Shown: positions 36,144 through 43,039 of the stretch, piece by piece
Layout: each line of letters begins with the position of its first letter
Position numbering within the stretch: position 1 is the first letter of the stretch
Source: JADJPG01 sp964491875
Lineage (GTDB): Bacteria > Verrucomicrobiota > Verrucomicrobiia > Limisphaerales > JADJPG01
Length of the DNA stretch: 64,000 bases
Reading direction: 5' to 3'
NCBI GenBank assembly: GCA_964491875.1
Contig: CAZBIC010000017.1
Location: forward strand, 62,001 to 126,000
Notes under the pieces: generated by a model
Databases searched by the model: none
Told to the model about the DNA's origin: nothing
Seen by the model: the letters and a program-made list of their open reading frames with translations, nothing else
Position numbers and translations under genes: made by a program

Positions 36144-37145
36144 ATGCGCGACATTATTGACGCAATTAGACAAGGACAGGTCGATTCTGCGCTAGCCGAA
36201 ATTGGCAAAGGCGCAGACGTGGACGCGTTCGATTCAGGCCCCGAGCTTCTAAAACAGTCCGACTCCGGGATTGTTATTGAGCGGCGGGGACGAACTGCTC
36301 TGACTGTAGCCGCAGAGTTGGGGCATCCGGCATTGGTTGCCGCGCTGATCAAAGCTGGAGCCAATGTAAACGCTAAGGAAAAAACATCTGTCCCGCCGAT
36401 GCGCAGAACCGCGTTGAGCTATGCTTGTGAGCAAGGAAACATCGAAGTCGTTCGCCTGCTCCTCGACGCCGGAGCTCGGCTCGAAGAGAAGGATCGTCAC
36501 ATTCGAGATGAAACGGGGGGAAAGACGCCACTGTGCTATGCATGTCAATTTGGGCATTTTGAAGTCGTAGAGTGCTTGGTTGCAGCAGGTGCTAATGTAA
36601 ATCATCGCTGTAGCGATGGTAGAACCCCGCTCCTCTTTGCGGTTGGAGCTGATAACAACAGCATCGTCAATCTGTTGATTGCTCGTCACGCCGAAGTCAA
36701 TGTATGTGCCGATGATGGCTGGTCGCCACTTCATGCAGCCGTCTCTAAACCGTCCGTCGATCTGGTGAAGCGACTATTTAATGCAGGAGCCGACCCGAAT
36801 CTTGGACGAGAGCTTTGGATGCCTCCACTAGTAACGGCTGCCGCAGAGAATAACTTGGAGATGGCAAGGCTGCTCTTGGAACACGGAGCAGACGTTAATA
36901 CAGTCGGACTCTTGAGGATGACTCCGACACTATTCGCAGCTATGTCGCCGGATGGCGAGATGTTGAAGCTTCTACTCTCCCATCACCCGGATCTGGATGC
37001 TTTGGACAGCCGTGGTCAAACTGCACTAGACCGAGCGATGAAAGAAGAAGCCGATTTGAATGTAGAGATCCTTCGATCTGCTGGAGCGAAGCTGGCCAAA
37101 GAATTGAAAGCAGAGTTGCATCGGAGCAGATCAACAAGACGATAA
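36144..37145 (+). CDS. Second ankyrin-repeat protein, candidate immunity paralog
   Basis: 333 residues made almost wholly of ankyrin repeats (about eight): GRTALTVAAELGHPALVAAL, RTALSYACEQGNIEVVRLLL, GKTPLCYACQFGHFEVVECL, GRTPLLFAVGADNNSIVNLL, GWSPLHAAVSKPSVDLVKRL, PLVTAAAENNLEMARLLLEH. No signal peptide. Begins 16 nt after the first ankyrin gene, so it is in the same transcript. It lacks the C-terminal beta domain of its neighbour. Tandem immunity-type genes downstream of an RHS toxin are often relics of earlier toxin tips or give broader protection; that reading is inference. Confidence 0.7.
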   Translation: MRDIIDAIRQGQVDSALAEIGKGADVDAFDSGPELLKQSDSGIVIERRGRTALTVAAELGHPALVAALIKAGANVNAKEKTSVPPMRRTALSYACEQGNIEVVRLLLDAGARLEEKDRHIRDETGGKTPLCYACQFGHFEVVECLVAAGANVNHRCSDGRTPLLFAVGADNNSIVNLLIARHAEVNVCADDGWSPLHAAVSKPSVDLVKRLFNAGADPNLGRELWMPPLVTAAAENNLEMARLLLEHGADVNTVGLLRMTPTLFAAMSPDGEMLKLLLSHHPDLDALDSRGQTALDRAMKEEADLNVEILRSAGAKLAKELKAELHRSRSTRR

Positions 37146-37223
37146 CGGCATGGCGTTCCACAAAAATGACAAATTGAAGTATTGAACACGCAGAAGGATT
37201 GAGTCAAAAATTTATCAATACCT

Positions 37224-38822
37224 ATGAAAAGGAGAATTCACCACCTGTTGGCTTTGGCGTTATGCTGTGGTTTCACGGCATCGACGCTTTCGGTCGCATC
37301 GGCGCAAAGCAATCTGGTTTACAACGGCAGTTTCGAGATTGGCCTGGCCGGATGGGAATTCCCCTTCGGATTGGGTTGGTACCAAAACCAAGGCGCGGCT
37401 GATGGCACCAATCACGTCGCCACAGGCGGCCCATTTTTTCAAAACCTGACCACTGAATCCGGTCGTTTGTATGTATTGACTATGGCTGCCCATCGGTATT
37501 TTGGGCCGCAGCCGTTTTGGAGCGGTGTCGCCATACCTGCGCTCACGAATTACGACAGTGCGGGCTTCGTTTGGGATTACCGCTATTGCTACGTACGCGC
37601 AGGGTCCAACGTTACTGAGTTGCGCTTCGACGGACAGGGCACGGCGATGGACGATATTTGGGTGTATCCCGTGGATGCTCCGATCCAAATGCTCTCGCAA
37701 CCACAGGATCGCTCCGCCTATGAAGGGGGAACCGTAAGCTTCTTGGCTAAAGCCCGAGGCACACCCCCATTGCGTTACCAGTGGTATCTCAACAATGCAC
37801 CCATTCCCGGAGCAACGAACCGCAGCTTCACCGCGAACCAACTTCGCCAATCTCACGCGGGCACCTATTACGCCGTCGTGACAAACTCGTGGACTTCCAC
37901 CACCAGTCAAGTGGCCCAGCTTCAGGTGATTGCTCCGCCAACGAGCCCGGTAATTATCGCTCAACCAGGCGGCGACAACTGTCCTGTTGGATATTCGTTT
38001 AGCTTCCAAGTAGGAGCCGTCGGTGAAGCGCCGTTGTCCTACCAATGGCTGCGAGACAATGCGCCTGTTACGGATGCGACCAACGCGACATTGACCTTCG
38101 CTTCGGTACAGGCCAGCCATGCCGGACAGTATTCGGTGATCGTTAGCAACCACCTAGGCACGGTGTTGAGCTTGTCTGCGGTGCTCGACGTTACCAATAC
38201 CACTGGTGGCGCTCGAATTACTTTCGATACCGCCACCAACAACGCCGCAATTTACGATGTGGATGGTGTGACGAGACTGAACTCCAATTTCGTTGCCCAA
38301 ATTTATGGCGGGTCGGCTCCTGGGATATTGCGGGCTATGGGTGATCCGATCCCATTTCAAACCGGGCTGCTGGAAGGGTATCTTAAGTATGTGAATCGCA
38401 CGGTTCCAGATGTCCCGGGAGGGCAGACTGCATATGTCCAGGTTCGCGCCTGGGAAGCCGCTGCGGGGGCGACTTATGAGCAAGCGCGGGCAGCCGGAGG
38501 CAAGTATGGGTTCTCGGCCATCATCCCGGTGTTTACGACTCGCTTCATTACACGAGTGGACATGCAGAGCTTCAGCCTGCGAGTTGGCCAGCCCTTCTTC
38601 GTAGCAGGTATACTTGGCATCGGCGACAGCCCGCTTGGCGAGCCTCCACGGTTTACGCTGTCCGGCGAAATCGGTGCGCGGTATCTGGTGGAGAAACGCC
38701 AGATGCCCAACAGTTGGGTGCCGTTTCTAATCGTGACCAACACAACAGGCACCGTTGTCTTCAATGATCCGAGCCAGACCAACGCTCCCATGCAACTCTA
38801 CCGAGCACGGATACTGGATTAA
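37224..38822 (+). CDS. Secreted protein with two immunoglobulin-like domains
   Basis: 532 residues. Signal peptide (LLALALCCGFTASTLSVASA-Q). The N-terminal domain begins SNLVYNGSFEIGLAGWEFP, the usual opening of carbohydrate-binding/DUF642-like or PEP-type extracellular beta domains ('NGSFE ... W'). Two Ig-like repeats follow (PPLRYQWYLNNAPIPGATN ... AGTYYAVVTNSW and APLSYQWLRDNAPVTDATN ... AGQYSVIVSNHLG), each of the verrucomicrobial 'YQW' kind. A C-terminal beta domain shows no sorting signal. Probably extracellular or surface-associated binding. It is downstream of the toxin-immunity genes but has its own 78-nt leader, so it need not belong to them. Confidence 0.7.
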   Translation: MKRRIHHLLALALCCGFTASTLSVASAQSNLVYNGSFEIGLAGWEFPFGLGWYQNQGAADGTNHVATGGPFFQNLTTESGRLYVLTMAAHRYFGPQPFWSGVAIPALTNYDSAGFVWDYRYCYVRAGSNVTELRFDGQGTAMDDIWVYPVDAPIQMLSQPQDRSAYEGGTVSFLAKARGTPPLRYQWYLNNAPIPGATNRSFTANQLRQSHAGTYYAVVTNSWTSTTSQVAQLQVIAPPTSPVIIAQPGGDNCPVGYSFSFQVGAVGEAPLSYQWLRDNAPVTDATNATLTFASVQASHAGQYSVIVSNHLGTVLSLSAVLDVTNTTGGARITFDTATNNAAIYDVDGVTRLNSNFVAQIYGGSAPGILRAMGDPIPFQTGLLEGYLKYVNRTVPDVPGGQTAYVQVRAWEAAAGATYEQARAAGGKYGFSAIIPVFTTRFITRVDMQSFSLRVGQPFFVAGILGIGDSPLGEPPRFTLSGEIGARYLVEKRQMPNSWVPFLIVTNTTGTVVFNDPSQTNAPMQLYRARILD

Positions 38823-38970
38823 CCGACCGAACGCAGCATATTGCCGAGAATCTCGTGCCAGCAACTGACACCAGAACTGACACCAACCGAGTTGAGCTTA
38901 GTTAGTTCAAGTTTACCCAATTTAGCTTGAGTTGTTTTGGATTTGCCCCATAAGTGCCTCAGTTTTCTTG

Positions 38971-39013
38971 GGAATCCAAGAGGAAGTTGGTTCGAGTCCT
39001 TCCTCTGGAGCCA
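38971..39013 (+). other. tRNA-like 3' end: possible integrase attachment site
   Basis: The stretch ending GGTTCGAGTCCTTCCTCT then GGAGCCA looks like the T-loop, acceptor and CCA end of a tRNA gene. A perfect 8-bp stem AGAGGAAG ... CTTCCTCT encloses the TTCGAGTC loop, with a small hairpin CTTGG-GAAT-CCAAG just upstream. No matching 5' half is visible within about 80 bp upstream, so it is not an intact tRNA. A tyrosine recombinase gene starts about 190 bp downstream, so this may be an att remnant. A GGCCC ... GGGCC hairpin (39023-39040) follows. The rest of 38823-39103 shows no gene. Confidence 0.4.
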
Positions 39014-39103
39014 ATTGAAAAAGGCCCGTAAACAAGGGCCAAAATGGCCGAAAGGAGACCGGAAAACCCCTCAGTGGGTGAGAAAGTGAGAGGGTACGAG
39101 TGT

Positions 39104-39156
39104 ACTCCGGCAGGATTCTGCCAAACCGAACTTAACTTACCCACTGCTCGCTAACC
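39104..39156 (+). repeat. Recurrent ~50-bp element, copy A (before integrase)
   Basis: ACTCCGGCAGGATTCTGCC then AAACCG, a short AT-rich insertion, and CCCACTGCTCGCTAACCG. Matches copies B and C in ordered blocks CTCCGGCA, ATTC, AAACCG, CCACTGCTCG and TAACCG. Ends 44 nt before the integrase GTG start. The most divergent of the three. Confidence 0.55.
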
Positions 39157-39199
39157 GGCCGCGACCCGCGTCGCTTACGCTCTCAACAGAGAAAGCGAC

Positions 39200-40318
39200 G
39201 TGAGCATGAAACAGCGGTTCTGGTTGTTCAAACGCGGTTCAGTCTTCTACTTGCAAGACTCCGAAACCGGGAGGAAAGAAAGTCTCAACACTCGTGATTC
39301 CAAACAGGCGGAACGTCTGCGCGCCGCCAAAAACGAGGCGGCGGAAAAACCATTGCTGGGCCTCACGCTTGGCAAGGCGTACCTGTCGGCCTACGATCCG
39401 AAACTGGTGGAGCGCAAGTGGGCGCAAGTGATGGACGAGTTTTGCCAGCGAGGGCGTGATTCCAGCCGGGCGCGTTACGCACGCGCCCTGAAAAGCGCGC
39501 CCCTGACGGCGCTCCGGGAAAAGAAGATCGTGGACACCACCCCGGATGATCTGCGGGCGGCTCTCGCAGACAACAAGCCCTCGACAAATCATTTTCTGCG
39601 GCGCATCCATAATCTGGCCGTGGGCCTGGGCTGGCTGCCGTGGCCGATCATTCCCGCGAAGATGTGGCCCGCGATCCAAATCAAGCCCAAGCGCGGCATT
39701 ACTCTCGAAGAGCACCAGCGCATCATTGCCGCCGAGGGGAACCTTGAGCGCCGTCACTTCTACGAACTGCTTTGGGAGGTTGGCGCGGCGCAGACCGACG
39801 CAGTCATGTTGACAGCGGACAACATTGACTGGTCACGCCGTGTCCTTTCCTACCAACGATGCAAAACCGGCGAGTGGGCCTATCTCGTCGTCGGTGAACG
39901 ACTGGAGGAACTCTTGCGGCGACTGCCCGCGCAGGGGCCGCTGTTTCCCCACTTGCGTACAACGACGGCTTCCGCGCGCTCCGCCGAGTTCTGCCGCCGC
40001 TGCCGCGTGGTGAAGGTCAAGGGCGTGAGCTTGCACAGCTACCGCTATGCGTGGGCGGAACGGGCGCGGGCCTGCGGCTACCCTGAACGCTGGGCGCAAA
40101 ACGCGCTGGGACACGGCTCCCGCGCGGTTCACGAAGCCTACGCCAAGTCCGCCGTCGCGCTCTGTCCGCCGCTGGAGCAGTACGAGCGGAAGACCGTTCC
40201 GTTTCCGACTCCACCACTGCCGGCGGCGCAAAACGCCGTAATTGCTCCAGTGACGCCAGCCGTTCGGGCCAACGCAGCGGAGACGTTGCCGAACCAGTTG
40301 CAAGCCGCCACCGCATGA
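39200..40318 (+). CDS. Tyrosine recombinase/integrase lacking the first catalytic Arg
   Basis: About 370 residues. N-terminal SAM-like core-binding domain, then a catalytic domain with box II HSYRYAWAERARACGYPERW (H-x-x-R), LGHGS (second His) and VHEAYAK (nucleophile Tyr). Box I reads LLWEVGAAQTDAVMLTADNI, so the Arg expected in the GLR-type motif is Ala followed by Gln. I recall similar recombinases in Verrucomicrobiota with Gln in this place, so the change may be a subfamily trait rather than inactivation. Start is GTG 39200 or ATG 39206. It lies just downstream of a tRNA-like 3' end and of copy A of the recurrent element. It could serve integration, dimer resolution or cassette movement. 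Confidence 0.75.
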   Translation: MSMKQRFWLFKRGSVFYLQDSETGRKESLNTRDSKQAERLRAAKNEAAEKPLLGLTLGKAYLSAYDPKLVERKWAQVMDEFCQRGRDSSRARYARALKSAPLTALREKKIVDTTPDDLRAALADNKPSTNHFLRRIHNLAVGLGWLPWPIIPAKMWPAIQIKPKRGITLEEHQRIIAAEGNLERRHFYELLWEVGAAQTDAVMLTADNIDWSRRVLSYQRCKTGEWAYLVVGERLEELLRRLPAQGPLFPHLRTTTASARSAEFCRRCRVVKVKGVSLHSYRYAWAERARACGYPERWAQNALGHGSRAVHEAYAKSAVALCPPLEQYERKTVPFPTPPLPAAQNAVIAPVTPAVRANAAETLPNQLQAATA

Positions 40319-40330
40319 GGAAAAGGAGGA

Positions 40331-40612
40331 ATGGATATGAATCAACATCCCATCACTCTGGTCGAGCCGGTCTTCAAGTAGCTGGATTGGCTCATCGCCG
40401 AGCACGGGCTTTATTTCTATATGGCCGCGGTGTGGCTGTCGCCGTTGCTCATTGTGTGGATTCTGCGGGGCGGTTTCTGGCGAAGACCGGTTCAATTGCC
40501 GCGTTACGTTGTGAAGCCGCCACCGGTGCCACAGCGGCCCGCGACCACGCCGCCGCCGTTGCCTGAGTCTAGTTCACCGTCGGACGACGACAGCCAGTCC
40601 TTTCCGGCGTGA
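40331..40612 (+). pseudogene. Small membrane protein gene interrupted by an in-frame amber codon
   Basis: AAAAGGAGG precedes an ATG whose frame reads MDMNQHPITLVEPVFK, then TAG (40379-40381), then continues open for 76 codons: LDWLIAEHGLYFYMAAVWLS, PLLIVWILRGGFWRRPV, and a Pro-rich tail ending SQSFPA. The ribosome site, frame and protein-like continuity on both sides indicate one gene with a nonsense codon (for example CAG to TAG), a read-through gene, or a sequencing error. The product would be a 93-residue single-pass membrane protein. An internal ATG at 40421 could give a shorter product. Confidence 0.5.
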
Positions 40613-40627
40613 GTCCGAAACGTCGCG

Positions 40628-40650
40628 CCCGCCAGCGTATCGCTGGCGGG
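40628..40650. terminator. Perfect 10-bp hairpin
   Basis: CCCGCCAGCG-TAT-CGCTGGCGGG, a perfect GC-rich stem with a 3-nt loop, 15 nt after the amber-interrupted gene. No T-run follows; likely a transcript end or RNA-stabilising structure. Confidence 0.55.
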
Positions 40651-40727
40651 CCGCGGTCAATATGCAACGGCATTTGGAGTTTCGGCGAGCGCGTGATGGC
40701 TGCTACCGTGAGTCGTCATAAAAGAAT

Positions 40728-40931
40728 CTGGATCGAAATCAACTGGCTGACACCGAAGATTGGTACGGCAACAACATCGTCTTCAAGTGCCCTGCCTGCG
40801 AAAAGGTCTTCATCGTCAGCGCGCACATGAAAGGCGGTGAGCGCGCCTGTCCGAAGTGTGGAAGATCAAAAGGAATGGTTGCCGGTGGAAAGGATAGCGG
40901 AGGAACAGCGTCGATCGTGTGGCCGGATTGA
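40728..40931 (+). CDS. Small zinc-ribbon protein (start unclear)
   Basis: The frame contains FKCPACEKVFIVSAHMKGGE then RACPKCGRSKGM, a two-CxxC zinc ribbon, ending WPD-stop. The frame opens after a TAA at 40719 and has no ATG before the ribbon, so translation would need CTG (40728 or 40743), or the true start has been lost. Upstream residues LADTEDWYGNN look like the natural N-terminus of this family. Either a short gene with a non-ATG start or a slightly damaged one. Confidence 0.45.
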   Translation: MDRNQLADTEDWYGNNIVFKCPACEKVFIVSAHMKGGERACPKCGRSKGMVAGGKDSGGTASIVWPD

Positions 40932-40985
40932 TTGGCCCTTCGAGCTTTCCGGTTGGTCAAAGGTCGTGCAGGTTTGTTGCCGTCG

Positions 40986-41177
40986 ATGAAAGCGATGTCT
41001 TACCGGGAGATAAAACGGCAGAAAGCCGAGCGACGGATGGCTTTGGCGCGTCAGGCCGCTCGCAGTCCGCAAGCAGCCGCCGCCATTCAACGGCGTGTTT
41101 CGCTGGTTGGCCGTGGCGCGAAATGGCGCATCACCAATCTGAACGAAGTCGCCCGCGCCATTGCCAGGTGGTCCTGA
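40986..41177 (+). CDS. Small basic hypothetical protein
   Basis: 63 residues, strongly basic and helical (SYREIKRQKAERRMALARQA, then AAIQRRVSLVGRGAKWRITN). An upstream in-frame ATG at 40932 gives a longer form. No family recognised; the size and charge suggest nucleic-acid binding or partner binding. Confidence 0.4.
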   Translation: MKAMSYREIKRQKAERRMALARQAARSPQAAAAIQRRVSLVGRGAKWRITNLNEVARAIARWS

Positions 41178-41303
41178 AGCGGTGGATCAAGTCCGCTGTC
41201 CAACGATTCCATGTCCAATCAGAGTCCGGGACGATTTCTGCACTCTGGGTTTAATTGGCGTCACTCACGGCGATGGTCGTCGCGAGAGAAAGAAAGGCTG
41301 ATA

Positions 41304-41498
41304 ATGAAATCAGGTTCAGGTTCGCGAGGTGGTGCCAGGGCTATGACCCAGGCAGCCGCATCACGCATACAAAGCGCCACGGCTCGGGCCAATGGCGGTC
41401 AAGTCCGTAGCGAAAGCTTCGCGGCACGAGCACAGTCCGCAGCGGCGCACAATGCCCCAACCGGTGGACCGACCCCCGGAGGAAAAGGCGGGAAATGA
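41304..41498 (+). CDS. Seed-maturation (SMP)-like small protein
   Basis: 64 residues from an ATG preceded by GAAAGG (an upstream in-frame ATG at 41211 is less likely). The core MTQAAASRIQSATARANGGQ, then FAARAQSAAAHN, matches the SMP-type repeat found in small plasmid-borne proteins. A low-complexity Gly/Pro tail follows. Function in bacteria is not established. A strong hairpin lies directly downstream. Confidence 0.55.
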   Translation: MKSGSGSRGGARAMTQAAASRIQSATARANGGQVRSESFAARAQSAAAHNAPTGGPTPGGKGGK

Positions 41499-41508
41499 CG
41501 CAAAACAA

Positions 41509-41537
41509 GCTTGGCCGTGTTCAAAACACGGCCAAGC
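41509..41537. terminator. Perfect 13-bp hairpin between two genes
   Basis: GCTTGGCCGTGTT (41509-41521), loop CAA, AACACGGCCAAGC (41525-41537). Perfectly paired, 8 nt before the ATG of the next gene. Either it terminates the SMP-like transcript or it hides the ribosome site of the following gene. No T-run follows. Confidence 0.6.
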
Positions 41538-41545
41538 CCTGAAAC

Positions 41546-42997
41546 ATGGCATCAAGCCCCACACAACTCGGTCTTCCCGGCACAGGCGCAGTGCTGGCGT
41601 TCATGGTGGATTGCCTGGGTGTCCCAAAGGAGACCAACGGTTACAGCTATAAAGAACTTGAGCGTCTCGCCAAAGGCGGTTTGGCAACGGAAAAGTATTG
41701 GTTGATCGCCCGCAGAGTCATGGACGCCATAGTCGCTTCGTTCATGGAAGCGAGCGTCGCGCGGCAAACAATTGACACTGTGTTTCGTCAGAAAGTTGCA
41801 GGCCCAATCAGGCGCATCCATTGGCAGAGGCAGAAAAGACTGCTCCTCCCTGTTCCTGAGTTTGCCGCCCCGCGTGAAGCGGTTTGTTGGAGAAGGAACG
41901 CCGCTGGTGAACTCGAAGACTACGCCGGGATTCTGGTGCATGACTGGAGCGAGTTCCTGGAGCGGCACGAGGTATTGGTGAGTAAATTTGGAAGCTGTGA
42001 AATGCCTCGCCACGGCGTGATTTTTCATTGGGCTTGCGCGTTCGTAGTTCCATTTCTGGCGGTGAACCTTCTCGATTATGAGCGGAACGACTCCCGGTTT
42101 GAGAGCGGAATGCCGGGCGGCCAGTTCTGGTACTTGCCACTGCTGATGCTTCCGAAGAACGCGGACGAAAAACCTCATTTCAAGTGGCCGGTAAACACCG
42201 TGCTGGAATGGTGGGAAGATCTTCTCGGCAGCAATTTAACCTCGCACGCAAGCTCGCTCTGCGACCCAGGCGCCGATCCAGACAATGCGCGCCGGCAAGT
42301 TCACGCGTGGCGGTACGAAGATCGTCCACCCGATCAGGCCACGATTGAGCGCTGGTGTAAAGTATCGTGGACCGACAAGTATTCAGGAACGTTCCCCGAC
42401 AATACGGCGTTGCCGCTGAACGAGCGGTGGAATCGTTGCCGTGATTTCCTCGTTAAAAAAGGGCTGCACGACCCGACGCGCAACTGGCTGGAAGGCGTGC
42501 AGGGGAAACCGAGGGAGATGCTTCAGAGGCAGTACCGTGGCGAACGTCTGGAGCGGGAGATTCTGCCGTTCAAGCAAACGCCCTTTGCGGCTTTCTTCGA
42601 TTCAGCCGATCCGGTCGCGGCCGGTTTGCCTGTGGAGGAATTCATTATGCGGATTGCTGAACGATATGCGCAACCGACGAACGCACAACTCAAAGCCCGT
42701 CTTGTCGTGGCTGCCGCCTTCCAGCGCGCGTTTGTTCAGACCGCAAAGTCTCAGGGCATCCAGAACGCGCTGCGAATTTGTGATTGGTTTCAGCAGGTCT
42801 ATTGCTTTTTGATGGACTTGCACAACCGGGCGAACTGCGGTGCGGAGGTGCTTCAATTGCTGCGGAATAGTCCGGAATCGCAAGGTGGATTGCGCTGGGT
42901 CTGTGAGTGGTTGTTCGATGAGGAAAGCTGGCACAGATTCCCTGCGGAATTGTCCGCCATGTTCCTCAAACCGCCGGCAGAAGCCAGCGAAGCTTGA
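41546..42997 (+). CDS. Hypothetical protein, 483 residues
   Basis: Soluble, Trp- and Arg-rich, with no recognised domain. Visible blocks include a helical N-terminus (VLAFMVDCLGVPKETNGYSY, LATEKYWLIARRVMDAIVAS), a middle domain with MPRHGVIFHWACAFVVPFLA and PHFKWPVNTVLEWWEDLLG, and a helical C-terminus (RLVVAAAFQRAFVQTAKSQG). The frame is open throughout with consistent codon use, so it is a real gene. The ATG sits directly behind a 13-bp hairpin, hinting at translational control. It converges on the VirB6/TrbL gene and shares similarity of style, not sequence, with the 241-residue gene on the other side. Confidence 0.6.
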   Translation: MASSPTQLGLPGTGAVLAFMVDCLGVPKETNGYSYKELERLAKGGLATEKYWLIARRVMDAIVASFMEASVARQTIDTVFRQKVAGPIRRIHWQRQKRLLLPVPEFAAPREAVCWRRNAAGELEDYAGILVHDWSEFLERHEVLVSKFGSCEMPRHGVIFHWACAFVVPFLAVNLLDYERNDSRFESGMPGGQFWYLPLLMLPKNADEKPHFKWPVNTVLEWWEDLLGSNLTSHASSLCDPGADPDNARRQVHAWRYEDRPPDQATIERWCKVSWTDKYSGTFPDNTALPLNERWNRCRDFLVKKGLHDPTRNWLEGVQGKPREMLQRQYRGERLEREILPFKQTPFAAFFDSADPVAAGLPVEEFIMRIAERYAQPTNAQLKARLVVAAAFQRAFVQTAKSQGIQNALRICDWFQQVYCFLMDLHNRANCGAEVLQLLRNSPESQGGLRWVCEWLFDEESWHRFPAELSAMFLKPPAEASEA

Positions 42998-43039
42998 GGA
43001 CTTTGTTCGCAGCCAAGAGGAGCGCCGCTCACGGCCGGC

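Noticed and set aside
38971..39013. Intact tRNA gene.
   Set aside because: No acceptor 5' strand, D-arm or 7-nt anticodon loop can be fitted upstream; only a 3'-end-like segment is present.
7430..41258. TCTGGGTTTAATTGG occurs exactly at 7430-7444 and 41244-41258, near gene starts.
   Set aside because: A 15-base match is expected a few times by chance in 64 kb on two strands, and the flanks do not align.
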